A stretch of DNA of 20,488 nucleotides from Eggerthellaceae bacterium (GTDB taxonomy: Bacteria; Actinomycetota; Coriobacteriia; Coriobacteriales; Eggerthellaceae): NCBI GenBank assembly GCA_900753095.1, contig CAADXT010000088.1, forward strand, positions 1-20,488, in the 5' to 3' direction. This document shows positions 1 through 7,641 of this stretch, piece by piece. Numbering within the stretch: position 1 is the first letter of the stretch; each line of letters begins with the position of its first letter. The notes beneath the pieces are model-generated. The model had not been told where the DNA came from and searched no databases. It saw nothing but the letters and a program-made list of their open reading frames with translations. A program made the position numbers and the translations under genes.

Positions 1-652
1 CACCGACTGCATGACGCTTCTGGTGCCACCGCGTTTCCTTACCGTCGATATCCGTTTGGTGAACCTGGTTCTCCTTACCCCGCAACGCCTGCTGGCGGTT
101 ATCGTCACCGACGATGGTCAGGTGTTCAACCGGCAGATGGATTTGAGCCGCGACTACACCCAAGAGGAGATCTTGAAAACGCAGGAGCTCTTGAACAAGC
201 TGCTTGTAGGTAAGCAGCTTTCCTCGACTTCCTCCGAGCTTCCGCTCGATGTTAGCGCCATCCATGATGATCTTTTCAGGCTGGTAATGACCGAGATCCT
301 GGCCTGCTTGAAAGACCAGAACGCCATCAAGGCTCATCCATTGGGCATATCGCACTTGCTGGGAAAACCTGAGTTCAGCGACTCTTCCTGTCTTATGCCT
401 GTCTTGGAGGAGCTTGAAGGTGATACGATGCTTCTTCGCGTGTTCAACGACGCCGCCAGCTCCGAAGAGCCGGTTGTGCGCATTGGGCACGAAAACGATT
501 CTGAGGCGCTTTCAAGCGTTTCCCTTATCGCTAACCGTTTCGGCGAGGCGGAGCACAGCGGTCTTATCCTGATCGTTGGGCCTACGCGCATGGACTATCC
601 CCAGGTGCTCAAGGCCGTTCGCGCTGCCCGAAACGTTTTGAAAGATCTGTAA
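1..652 (+). CDS. hrcA: Heat-inducible transcription repressor HrcA, C-terminal part (5' end outside window)
   Basis: The reading frame is open from the window edge (codons from base 2), so about 216 C-terminal residues are present; the family is usually around 340. HrcA represses chaperone genes by binding CIRCE operators and is released on heat stress. The visible part is the GAF-like ligand/dimerisation region. It begins in the segment around VNLVLLTPQRLLAVIVTDDG, typical of the post-helical part of HrcA, and ends with the family signature G-LILIVGPTRMDYPQVLKAV. The N-terminal winged-helix DNA-binding domain lies upstream of the window. dnaJ follows 24 bases later behind its own ribosome binding site, the usual hrcA-dnaJ pairing. 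I saw no CIRCE inverted repeat in the window, so any autoregulatory operator would lie upstream. The ATG at 11 is internal, not a start. Confidence 0.93.
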   Translation, partial: TDCMTLLVPPRFLTVDIRLVNLVLLTPQRLLAVIVTDDGQVFNRQMDLSRDYTQEEILKTQELLNKLLVGKQLSSTSSELPLDVSAIHDDLFRLVMTEILACLKDQNAIKAHPLGISHLLGKPEFSDSSCLMPVLEELEGDTMLLRVFNDAASSEEPVVRIGHENDSEALSSVSLIANRFGEAEHSGLILIVGPTRMDYPQVLKAVRAARNVLKDL

Positions 653-676
653 TCCTGAAAAGGAGATTTGCAACCT

Positions 677-1807
677 ATGGCAAACGATTTGTACGAGGTT
701 CTTGGCGTCGACAAGACGGCAAGCGACGATGAGATCAAGAAGGCTTTCCGCAAGAAGGCTCGCCAGCTTCACCCTGATGTGAACAAGGAGCCTGACGCGG
801 AAGACCGCTTCAAGGAGCTCAACGAAGCCTACGATGTGCTGAGCGACCCCAACAAGCGCGCTCAGTACGATCGCTTCGGCACCATTCCCGGCGCCTCTGG
901 CGGTGGCGGATCCCAATACGTCGACCTCGACGATCTGTTTGGCGGCATGGGCGGCATGGGCGATATCTTCAGCTCGTTCTTCGGCGGCAACGGCGGCGGT
1001 CGCGCCAACATGCGCAAAGAAGGCCACGATATGGGTGTTGGCCTGCGCATCACCCTTGAAGAGGCCGCTTCGGGTGTGAAGAAGGAAATCGTCTACGATC
1101 GTTTGGCGCCTTGCCCTGACTGTGAGGGCTCCGGTCTGGCCGAAGGGGGCAAGGAGGTAACGTGCCCCGACTGCAACGGTCAGGGCCGTGTGGTTACGGT
1201 GCAGCATACGTTCTTGGGCGATATGCAGTCTGCTTCCACCTGCCCGCGTTGCTCTGGTTCCGGCAAGATCATCGAGAATCCCTGTCCTGAGTGCGAAGGT
1301 CAAGGCCGCGTCCCCGATCGTCAGCGCATTTCGGTCGACATTCCCGTTGGCATTCGCGATGGCCAGCAGCTGCGCCTTTCCGGTTACGGCGAGGCGGGCA
1401 TGCGCGGTGCGGAGTCGGGCGACCTCATTGTTACCTGCCGCATCGAAGAGCATGAGTTCTTCGAGCGCCAGGGCGACGACCTTCATTGCTCCGCCGCTAT
1501 CAGCATGGTTCAGGCGGCGCTTGGTGCGAAGATCGAGCTCGATGGCATCTTCGAGGGCGAGAAGGTTACGGTTACCATCCCCGAGGGTTGCCAGTATGGC
1601 CAGGTTGTACGCGTTAAGGGTGCCGGCATGCCGAGGTTCCGCAGCGAATCGCGCGGCGATTTGCATGTTCACATCGAGGTCAAGATCCCCACGCGCGTCT
1701 CAAAGGGCGAACGCGCCATCCTCGAGCGTTTGGCTGACGAGATGGGCGAGAACGTTTCCGAGCAGCGCAGCCCGCTTCAGAAGCTGCGCGATGCCTTCAA
1801 CAACTAA
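677..1807 (+). CDS. dnaJ: Chaperone protein DnaJ (class I Hsp40)
   Basis: This is the co-chaperone that delivers unfolded clients to DnaK and stimulates its ATPase. The 376-residue protein shows the full class I layout. An N-terminal J domain carries the HPD motif at residues 32-34. A Gly/Phe-rich linker spans roughly residues 72-115. A zinc-binding domain has four CxxCxGxG repeats ([32 protein letters not shown]) from Cys146 to about residue 210, and the C-terminal substrate-binding beta domains follow. The ATG at 677 is chosen because AAAAGGAGA at 657-665 sits about 11 bases upstream. A TTG at 668 in the same frame is too close to that site. It lies directly after hrcA and 11 bases before rsmE, so it is probably co-transcribed with both. 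Confidence 0.97.
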   Translation: MANDLYEVLGVDKTASDDEIKKAFRKKARQLHPDVNKEPDAEDRFKELNEAYDVLSDPNKRAQYDRFGTIPGASGGGGSQYVDLDDLFGGMGGMGDIFSSFFGGNGGGRANMRKEGHDMGVGLRITLEEAASGVKKEIVYDRLAPCPDCEGSGLAEGGKEVTCPDCNGQGRVVTVQHTFLGDMQSASTCPRCSGSGKIIENPCPECEGQGRVPDRQRISVDIPVGIRDGQQLRLSGYGEAGMRGAESGDLIVTCRIEEHEFFERQGDDLHCSAAISMVQAALGAKIELDGIFEGEKVTVTIPEGCQYGQVVRVKGAGMPRFRSESRGDLHVHIEVKIPTRVSKGERAILERLADEMGENVSEQRSPLQKLRDAFNN

Positions 1808-1818
1808 CAAGGAAAGAT

Positions 1819-2601
1819 ATGTCGCTTCCTCATTTCTTCTTGCGTGAACAGGTGCTGGCTTTAGAGTCGGCGCCTGTTTTTGCGCTTCAGCTTGATTCCG
1901 ACGACCTGAAGCACGCCAAGGTCCTTCGCCTTTCCCCAGGTGAGCATATTGCCGTCGTGGATGCTTCCTCCGACTATTTCGAATGCGAGGTGTGCTCGTT
2001 CGAAGATGGGGAGCTTAGGGTTTCCCTAGCTCAGAGGCTCGATGCGCCTAGGCGTCCTGAGGTGGTGCTGGTGCAGGGCCTTGCGAAGGGCGACAAGATG
2101 GATACCATCGTGCGCCATGCAACTGAGGTGGGCATTGCGGAGTTCGTCCCCATGGCCAGTGCTCGCAGCGTGGTGAAGCTCGATGGGAAAAAGGCAATGG
2201 CGCGTCGTGACAGGTGGGCTTCCATTGCCAAGAGCGCCGCTATGCAAAGTGGTCGCCTTTCCATGCCTCGGGTTCAGCTGCCGTGCTCTGTTTCGCAAGC
2301 GTCGAAAGAGATTTCAAGCTGCGATGCGGTATTGGTGTGCTGGGAGGAAGCCGAGCTGGGCGACACGATCGCCAAGGCTGTTTCCTCGGTTGTTTCCGTT
2401 ACGGTAAAGCGTCCCGAAAGCTTGCGTATCGCCTTGGTCATCGGCCCCGAGGGAGGCCTCGCAGCCGAAGAGGTCTCCTGCTTCAAGGAAGCATGTCCTC
2501 GTTCATATTCGGTAAGCCTTGGCCCCACGATTCTGCGGACCGAGACTGCCGGCATCGTTGCTCCGGCGTTGGCGTTGTACGAGCTTGAGGTGCACGCATG
2601 A
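1819..2601 (+). CDS. rsmE: 16S rRNA (uracil1498-N3)-methyltransferase RsmE
   Basis: RsmE is a SAM-dependent SPOUT-class enzyme that methylates N3 of U1498 in 16S rRNA. The 260-residue protein matches the usual family length. It has an N-terminal PUA-like RNA-binding region (about residues 1-70) and a C-terminal trefoil-knot domain. The knot carries the diagnostic SAM-binding motifs GPEGG at 209-213 and LGPTILRTETA at 234-244. The start ATG follows AAGGAAAG with good spacing. The last four bases overlap the mtaB start (ATGA), implying translational coupling. In many Firmicutes prmA sits between dnaJ and rsmE; here it is absent. Function is confident from the motifs; substrate position is assigned by family. 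Confidence 0.96.
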   Translation: MSLPHFFLREQVLALESAPVFALQLDSDDLKHAKVLRLSPGEHIAVVDASSDYFECEVCSFEDGELRVSLAQRLDAPRRPEVVLVQGLAKGDKMDTIVRHATEVGIAEFVPMASARSVVKLDGKKAMARRDRWASIAKSAAMQSGRLSMPRVQLPCSVSQASKEISSCDAVLVCWEEAELGDTIAKAVSSVVSVTVKRPESLRIALVIGPEGGLAAEEVSCFKEACPRSYSVSLGPTILRTETAGIVAPALALYELEVHA

Positions 2602-3836
2602 AAGTCTCGATCGTAAACCTTGGATGCAAGGTGAATCGTGTTGAGTCGGACACGATAGCGAAAGCCTATGAGAACAGGGGAGCAGAGCTTTGCGAGGTTC
2701 CCGATGCAGACGTCGTTGTGGTAAACACGTGCACGGTAACCGAAGAGGCCGACAAGAAGACCCGCAAGAGCATCAGGCGCGTGCTACGGCAGAACAGCGA
2801 AGCCAATGTAGTGGTAACCGGATGCGCTGCCGCAATCGATCCGGAGTTCTACCGTTCTCTTGATTCGCGCATCTGCGTGGTGGACAAGATGGATTTGCTC
2901 GAAGAGGTGGGCGATGGCTCGGCCGCTTCTTCGGCGGATTTGGTGCGCGTGGGTGAGGAATTTCCTACCAGGGTCTCGGTGAAAGTTCAGGACGGCTGCA
3001 ACCACTCGTGCACATACTGCATCGTTCACGTGGCGCGCGGCAAGGCGTGGTCGCGACCTGCATCGGAAGTGATCGATGAAGCCTTGGCGTTGGCGGATGC
3101 GGGAGTGAAGGAGATCGTGCTCACAGGGATCGATCTGGGCTCGTATTCGTATGCTGCGGGTGATAGGCGGGTGCGTCTCGGCGCGCTTGTGCGCATGATC
3201 CTCGATTCGCTTGATGCGTGTGGGCATGCCGACGTGCGTTTGCGCATCGGGTCGATCGAGCCTCGCTCCCTGGATAAAGAGTTCGTGAGCATTTTGGCGG
3301 AATCGGATGGGCGTGTGTGCCGTCATCTGCATCTGCCCCTCCAATCGGGCTCGAGCAGGGTGCTCGGCGAAATGAACCGCCCCTACACGGCGCAGGACTT
3401 TTTGGAGATTGCCACGATGCTGAAAAGGGAAGTGGGGGATATCTCCCTTACCACCGACGTCATCGTGGGCTTCCCCGGCGAAACCGAGCAGGATTTTCAG
3501 GAAACCCTCGCTTTGGCTCGAGAGGTGGGGTTCACCAAAATTCACGTGTTTCGCTATTCGCGCCGTGAGGGAACGCCCGCGGCAGAGCGCCTCGACCAGA
3601 TATCGTCTGAAGTGAAGGAGCGTCGCGCTCATGAGCTGAGCGCTTTGGGCGATGAGCTGCGCTTGGATTACGCCAAGCGCCATATCGGCAAACTTGAGCG
3701 CATTGCCATCGAGCAAGACGGGTGGGGCATGACGGAGTCCTATTACAAGGTTCGCCTGGAGAGCCCATTCGAACAGGGCGCTTTGGTCACCGTTCGCTTA
3801 ACGGGTGTAGACGATGCTGGTATCATGAGAGCATGA
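2598..3836 (+). CDS. mtaB: tRNA (N6-threonylcarbamoyladenosine(37)-C2)-methylthiotransferase MtaB
   Basis: This is a radical-SAM enzyme that converts t6A37 to ms2t6A in tRNAs reading ANN codons. The 412-residue protein has the N-terminal methylthiotransferase domain with its three cluster-binding cysteines, Cys10 (NLGCKVN), Cys45 (NTCTVTEEAD) and Cys76 (VTGCAAAID). The radical-SAM CxxxCxxC motif CNHSCTYC lies at 134-141. LPLQSGSSRVLGEMNR and TTDVIVGFPGET are typical of the family. The C-terminus is a short TRAM-like region. NLGCKVN, rather than the motifs of MiaB or RimO, supports the MtaB assignment. It starts by ATGA overlap with rsmE and ends by ATGA overlap with phoH. Confidence 0.94.
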   Translation: MKVSIVNLGCKVNRVESDTIAKAYENRGAELCEVPDADVVVVNTCTVTEEADKKTRKSIRRVLRQNSEANVVVTGCAAAIDPEFYRSLDSRICVVDKMDLLEEVGDGSAASSADLVRVGEEFPTRVSVKVQDGCNHSCTYCIVHVARGKAWSRPASEVIDEALALADAGVKEIVLTGIDLGSYSYAAGDRRVRLGALVRMILDSLDACGHADVRLRIGSIEPRSLDKEFVSILAESDGRVCRHLHLPLQSGSSRVLGEMNRPYTAQDFLEIATMLKREVGDISLTTDVIVGFPGETEQDFQETLALAREVGFTKIHVFRYSRREGTPAAERLDQISSEVKERRAHELSALGDELRLDYAKRHIGKLERIAIEQDGWGMTESYYKVRLESPFEQGALVTVRLTGVDDAGIMRA

Positions 3837-4798
3837 TAGAACAAGAGAACATCACGCTCGTCATCCCATCCCCGGTGGAGCCTGCCGCTCTATTGGGCCC
3901 TCAAGACGAGTTCCTTCATCTAATCGAAGACTCCACGGCAGCGCGAATCTCCCTTAAGGGGAATTCCCTTCACATTCAGGGCAACGCTCTTGAGGTGCAA
4001 TCGCTCACCACGCTGTTCTCCGGCCTCATCAAAACGCTTGAGGTGGGTGAAACGCTTACGCGCGATGAGGTGAAGCGCGCGCTGAACCTCATGAAGACGG
4101 GCGAGCTTGCTCCGCCTCCGATGAGAAACGATGTGATTCTTGCGTATCGCGGGCGCGCCATTCGTCCCAAAACGCCTACGCAGAAGAAGTATGTGGATGC
4201 TATTCGCAGCAACACGGTAACGTTCGGCATCGGCCCTGCTGGTACCGGCAAGACGTATCTTGCCATGGCTATGGCGGTGGCGGCGTTCAACAACAAGCAG
4301 GTAAGCCGCATCATCCTTACCCGTCCTGTTGTTGAGGCCGGAGAAAACCTGGGCTTTCTGCCCGGCTCCCTTACGGAGAAGATCGATCCGTACATCCGCC
4401 CTCTGTACGATGCCTTGTTCGAGATGATGGAGCCGGGACGCGCAAACAAGTACCTCGCCGACGGCACCATCGAGATTGCCCCGCTTGCCTTTATGCGAGG
4501 CAGAACCCTCAACGATGTCTTCATCGTCCTTGATGAGGCTCAGAATACGACGCCTGGGCAGATGAAGATGTTCCTGACCCGTTTGGGCATCGGCTCGAAG
4601 ATGGTCATCACCGGCGATATCACGCAGGCCGACCTGCCTAAGGGCATTTCAGGCCTGAAAACGGTCCGCCAGGTTCTTGACGGGTTGGAGGATATTTCCT
4701 TCTGCGAGTTCAAGAACGCAGATGTGGTGCGCCATTCGCTGGTTGCGAAGATCGTTGCGGCCTATGCATGCGCCGAAGAGATGAACCTACGACTGTAA
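3833..4798 (+). CDS. phoH: PhoH-like ATPase
   Basis: This 321-residue P-loop ATPase belongs to the PhoH family, which resembles the helicase core and is linked to RNA metabolism. Its exact cellular reaction is not settled. Walker A GPAGTGKT is at 134-141 and Walker B VFIVLDEAQN centres on Asp234-Glu235. The conserved blocks TRPVVEAGENLGFLPG and TGDITQADLP are also present. The N-terminal 110 residues match the small RNA-binding-like region common in this family. The start chosen is the ATG overlapping the mtaB stop, because the alignable N-terminus begins there; an upstream in-frame ATG at 3722 would lie deep inside mtaB. Position next to ybeY and era is the widely conserved phoH-ybeY-era cluster. 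Confidence 0.94.
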   Translation: MIEQENITLVIPSPVEPAALLGPQDEFLHLIEDSTAARISLKGNSLHIQGNALEVQSLTTLFSGLIKTLEVGETLTRDEVKRALNLMKTGELAPPPMRNDVILAYRGRAIRPKTPTQKKYVDAIRSNTVTFGIGPAGTGKTYLAMAMAVAAFNNKQVSRIILTRPVVEAGENLGFLPGSLTEKIDPYIRPLYDALFEMMEPGRANKYLADGTIEIAPLAFMRGRTLNDVFIVLDEAQNTTPGQMKMFLTRLGIGSKMVITGDITQADLPKGISGLKTVRQVLDGLEDISFCEFKNADVVRHSLVAKIVAAYACAEEMNLRL

Positions 4799-4809
4799 AG
4801 AGGCTGTTA

Positions 4810-5271
4810 ATGCAGGTCAATATACTTGTCGAGCATGGCGAAGAGTTGGTTAAAGACCTTCCTATGGAAGAGCTGTGCACGTTTGTGATGAAGAAGATGA
4901 ACCTTCCGGAATGCACCGACGTTACCGTGACCTTCGTCACGAACGAGCGCATTCACGAGCTGAACCGCGATTACCGTGGCATCGATCGCCCTACCGATGT
5001 GCTTTCCTTCGAATGCGACAATGTCCCCTTCGAGGATGAGGTCCTCGACGATGTGGAGGAATTCGAACTGGGCGACACCATCATCGCTACCGATGTTGCC
5101 CTGGCTCAAACAGAGGAGTATGGCACAACCTTCGAAGAGGAGGTAACGTTGCTCACCATCCACAGCCTCTTGCATCTGTGCGGGTACGACCACATCGAAG
5201 ACGAGGACTACGAAGTGATGCATGCGCTTGAGGAAAAGCTCATGCGCGAATGGAACGAGAGCCGCGCATGA
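4810..5271 (+). CDS. ybeY: Endoribonuclease YbeY (16S rRNA maturation)
   Basis: YbeY is a single-strand-specific, zinc-dependent endoribonuclease required for 16S rRNA 3'-end maturation and ribosome quality control. The 153-residue protein is the normal length. The metal-binding motif HSLLHLCGYDH gives the three ligands His118, His122 and His128, and RPTDVLSFE is the other hallmark. The ATG at 4810 is preferred because AAAGAGG at 4797-4803 precedes it by six bases. The in-frame start at 4768 lies inside phoH and has no ribosome binding site. The gene begins 11 bases after phoH and overlaps the next start by ATGA. Confidence 0.95.
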   Translation: MQVNILVEHGEELVKDLPMEELCTFVMKKMNLPECTDVTVTFVTNERIHELNRDYRGIDRPTDVLSFECDNVPFEDEVLDDVEEFELGDTIIATDVALAQTEEYGTTFEEEVTLLTIHSLLHLCGYDHIEDEDYEVMHALEEKLMREWNESRA

Positions 5272-5636
5272 CGCGCAAAGGGTTTTCCCTGTTTGCGGCG
5301 TTTCGGGCTGCAGCGCAGGGGATCGCGGACACCTCTCATGAGCGCAACTTTCACATCGAGCTTGTTTTCATGGTCGTGTGCATTGCGCTTGGCTTTTTCT
5401 TTGGGATAAGCATGTTCGAATGGCTTGTGGTCGTTGTCTGCTTCGGCTTGGTGCTTGGAGGCGAGTGCATCAACTCGTCTATCGAGGCCATCGTTGACTT
5501 GGCAAGCCCGGATTACCATGAGCTTGCCCGTAAATCGAAAGACGCTGCTGCTGGTGGGGTACTGCTGTTCTCGCTCGCCTCGCTGGTTGTCGGCCTGATC
5601 ATCTTCGTGCCGCGCATTCTTGCTCTTTTGGGGTAA
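5268..5636 (+). CDS. dgkA: Diacylglycerol kinase family protein (probably undecaprenol kinase)
   Basis: This small integral-membrane lipid kinase has 122 residues. The sequence shows an amphipathic N-terminus, transmembrane stretches near residues 34-49, 52-68 and 98-120, and the catalytic signature GECINSSIEAIVD followed by KSKDAAAGGV. In Gram-positive bacteria homologues usually phosphorylate undecaprenol, supplying the lipid carrier for cell-wall synthesis, rather than diacylglycerol. The substrate here is inferred from that precedent only. The ATG at 5268 overlaps the ybeY stop (ATGA). An in-frame ATG at 5250 with AGGAAAAG upstream is an alternative that would add six residues. The dgkA position between ybeY and era is conserved in many Gram-positives. 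Confidence 0.9.
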   Translation: MTRKGFSLFAAFRAAAQGIADTSHERNFHIELVFMVVCIALGFFFGISMFEWLVVVVCFGLVLGGECINSSIEAIVDLASPDYHELARKSKDAAAGGVLLFSLASLVVGLIIFVPRILALLG

Positions 5637-5663
5637 GCGTTGCGGCACCTGAAAAGGAATTAC

Positions 5664-6590
5664 ATGGAAATCAATCAGAACACCATCGATCCCGGCGTCT
5701 TTAAATCTGGCTTTGTGACACTTGTGGGTCGTCCGAGCGCCGGCAAGTCAACCTTGCTCAATGCGCTTATGGGCAAGAAGCTCGCCATCGCTTCCCCCAC
5801 CGCACAGACCACCCGTCATCGTTTTCGCGCGGTTCACACCACGGAGACGCATCAGATGGTTATTGTTGACACTCCGGGCGTGCACAAGCCTCACGATGCC
5901 TTGGGCGAGGAGCTGAACACTACTGCGCTGAAGTCGCTTGACGGCATCGACGTGGCCGCGTTTTTGCTCGACGCATCGGCTCCCTTCGGACGTGGTGACG
6001 AATGGGTCATCTCCGAGCTGGCGAAGAACAAAGTGCCTAAGATTCTCGTGCTTTCGAAGATCGACTTGGTTGACGATGAAACTCTTGATGAGCAGCGCCA
6101 TAAAGCGGTAACGCTTGGCGATTGGGACGAAGTGGTTGAGGTTTCCTCGGTTACCGGCGCGGGTTTAGACGAGTTTATCGATGCGGTGGTGCGTCGTTTG
6201 CCGACGGGCCCTCTGTGGTTCCCAGCCGACATGGAGACCGATCAGCCTATCGAGGTCATCATCGCTGAGTTTATCCGCGAGAAGATCTTGCTCACGGCGC
6301 ATGACGAGGTTCCCCATGCGGTTGGCGTCGTTGTCGACGCAATGGAGTACAACCGCCGTAAGAATCTCCAGAAGATCTATGCCACCGTCTATGTTGAGCG
6401 CGACAGCCAGAAGGGCATCGTTATCGGCAAAGGCGGACGCGCCATCAAAGAGGTTGGCACGCAGGCGCGCGAGGATCTGGAAACCCTGCTGGGCAAGAAG
6501 GTCTTCTTGGACCTCAACGTCAAGGTCCGCAAGAACTGGCGTCGCGACCTTAACCAGATCCGTCGTTTCGGGTACGGCGAGGGCGCCTAA
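5664..6590 (+). CDS. era: GTPase Era, 30S ribosome assembly
   Basis: Era is an essential GTPase that binds the 3' end of 16S rRNA and helps 30S maturation. The 308-residue protein has G1 GRPSAGKST at 22-30, a threonine-rich G2 region (TAQTTRHR, 46-53), G3 DTPG at 69-72 and G4 SKID at 131-134. The C-terminal KH domain carries VIGKGGRAIKEVG from residue 253. The G1 Ser-Ala (often Asn-Val) and the G4 Ser (usually Asn) are tolerated variants. The ATG at 5664 follows AAAAGGA by about seven bases; an in-frame TTG at 5640 has no ribosome binding site. Era works with YbeY and S15 in small-subunit biogenesis, and both are encoded in this window. Confidence 0.97.
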   Translation: MEINQNTIDPGVFKSGFVTLVGRPSAGKSTLLNALMGKKLAIASPTAQTTRHRFRAVHTTETHQMVIVDTPGVHKPHDALGEELNTTALKSLDGIDVAAFLLDASAPFGRGDEWVISELAKNKVPKILVLSKIDLVDDETLDEQRHKAVTLGDWDEVVEVSSVTGAGLDEFIDAVVRRLPTGPLWFPADMETDQPIEVIIAEFIREKILLTAHDEVPHAVGVVVDAMEYNRRKNLQKIYATVYVERDSQKGIVIGKGGRAIKEVGTQAREDLETLLGKKVFLDLNVKVRKNWRRDLNQIRRFGYGEGA

Positions 6591-6595
6591 GCGTT

Positions 6596-7414
6596 ATGGC
6601 ATCGCGCACGTACAGCATAAGGGCGTTGGTGCTCAGACGCACTAAGCTTGGCGAAAGCGACGTGATCTGCACGTTGCTTTCGTCTGACGGTTCGCAGATA
6701 CGTGCAGTAGCGAAGGGGGCTCGTAAGCCCTCTTCTTCTTTCGCCTCCCGCCTTGAGGTGTATTCGGTGTGCGATCTTCTGCTTTGCCGGGGCAAATCGC
6801 TCGACATCGTCAAAGAAGCGCGTCTTGTTGAGGGAAATGCGCATTTGCGCAGCGATATCGTCCTGATGGAGTCTGCTGCCCCGATGGTTGAGCTTTTGGA
6901 TAAAACCACCCAGGCGGGCTTGGAAGACGAGCGACTGTTCCCTATGACCTGCGCGGCGCTCCAATCCTTGAAAGCATGCGCGCAGGCTTCAGTCCCCGCA
7001 ATCGATTCCGAGGCATTCGATCTCGACAATGCCGTTTGCGCCCCGGTGCTCACTGCGGCACATCTCCTGAAGGCTTTGGCTATTCTGGGCTTCCGACCTC
7101 GTTTCGATGTATGCGTGAGCTGCGGGCGCCCCTTTTCGCTTGAAAGCGCCCGAGAACATATCTCGTTTTCGCTGATAGACGGTGGCTTGCTCTGCAGCCG
7201 TTGCCGTGCCGGCCATGAGTCGATCAGGCTTTCCCGCGACACGGTGCTTTGGGCGCAGGCGCTGCTCTTCAGCACATTTCCCGAGATTTCCCGTTTCGGT
7301 ATAGACGGTGCAAGCTGCATGTCGCTTCTCCGATTCCTCCAGATGTGGATCCGTCAGCACTTGGGCATGCGCTTGAAGTCGCTTGATTATCTGGTAAGCG
7401 CCTTGCCGTATTAA
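6596..7414 (+). CDS. recO: DNA repair protein RecO
   Basis: RecO is the recombination mediator that, with RecR, loads RecA onto SSB-coated single-stranded DNA. The 272-residue protein begins with the N-terminal OB-fold (SIRALVLRRTKLGESD, then AVAKGARKPSSSFASRLE), typical of the family. A helical domain follows, containing a four-cysteine zinc site: Cys173-x2-Cys176 and Cys200-x2-Cys203. The start is five bases after the era stop with only a weak GAGGG upstream, suggesting translational coupling to era. The downstream gap holds inverted repeats but no classic U-tract terminator. The glyQ/glyS genes that often follow recO in Firmicutes are not here. Confidence 0.95.
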   Translation: MASRTYSIRALVLRRTKLGESDVICTLLSSDGSQIRAVAKGARKPSSSFASRLEVYSVCDLLLCRGKSLDIVKEARLVEGNAHLRSDIVLMESAAPMVELLDKTTQAGLEDERLFPMTCAALQSLKACAQASVPAIDSEAFDLDNAVCAPVLTAAHLLKALAILGFRPRFDVCVSCGRPFSLESAREHISFSLIDGGLLCSRCRAGHESIRLSRDTVLWAQALLFSTFPEISRFGIDGASCMSLLRFLQMWIRQHLGMRLKSLDYLVSALPY

Positions 7415-7420
7415 ACGGGA

Positions 7421-7470
7421 TGCAGGGTCTTTGCGCCCTGGCACCGCAAGGATAGCCGCTTTGCCCTGCA
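7421..7470 (+). other. Structured gap after recO (possible terminator)
   Basis: TGCAGGG at 7421-7427 can pair perfectly with CCCTGCA at 7464-7470, enclosing a second stem TTGCG (7431-7435) with CGCAA (7445-7449). It can alternatively pair locally with CCCTGGCA at 7436-7443, with one bulged G. There is no U-run after either stem, so an intrinsic terminator is possible but not typical. Confidence 0.35.
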
Positions 7471-7531
7471 GTCCGACCGACACCGTTGCTGGCTTAAAAC
7501 GCCTCTTCTGCTATTGAGGGCAATTTGCGAT

Positions 7532-7563
7532 ACACTGAAAAATGTGAACCTGTTCACTGTTTA
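7532..7563 (+). promoter_or_regulatory. Possible -10 element and palindromic operator upstream of the EF-G-like gene
   Basis: TACACT at 7532-7537 fits the actinobacterial -10 pattern TAnnnT, but no good -35 hexamer is found at normal spacing. Immediately downstream lies a dyad: AAA, two bases, GTGAAC, CT, GTTCAC, two bases, TTT (7540-7563), perfectly symmetric apart from the two-base spacers and the CT centre. Its position over the predicted transcription start fits a repressor operator. The bound regulator is unknown. Confidence 0.45.
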
Positions 7564-7600
7564 TGACCTGCTGTAACGTTGAGGGACGCTGCAGCCGAGC

Positions 7601-7625
7601 CTTTAGGCATGGGGATGCCTTAGGG
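7601..7625 (+). promoter_or_regulatory. Hairpin just upstream of the EF-G-like ribosome binding site
   Basis: CCTT-T-AGGCAT (7601-7611) pairs with ATGCCT-T-AGGG across a GGGG loop, with one T-T mismatch and one G-U pair. The stem ends next to AAAGAGGGG (7628-7635), the ribosome binding site for the ATG at 7642. It may tune translation or stabilise the mRNA 5' region. Confidence 0.4.
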
Positions 7626-7641
7626 GAAAGAGGGGTGTATC

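Noticed and set aside
512..1672. Long open frame on the - strand opposite dnaJ (386 codons)
   Set aside because: Composed of Ala/Leu/Val/Arg-rich sequence with no family signature, no ribosome binding site, and lying opposite an unmistakable dnaJ. High third-position GC creates such antisense frames.
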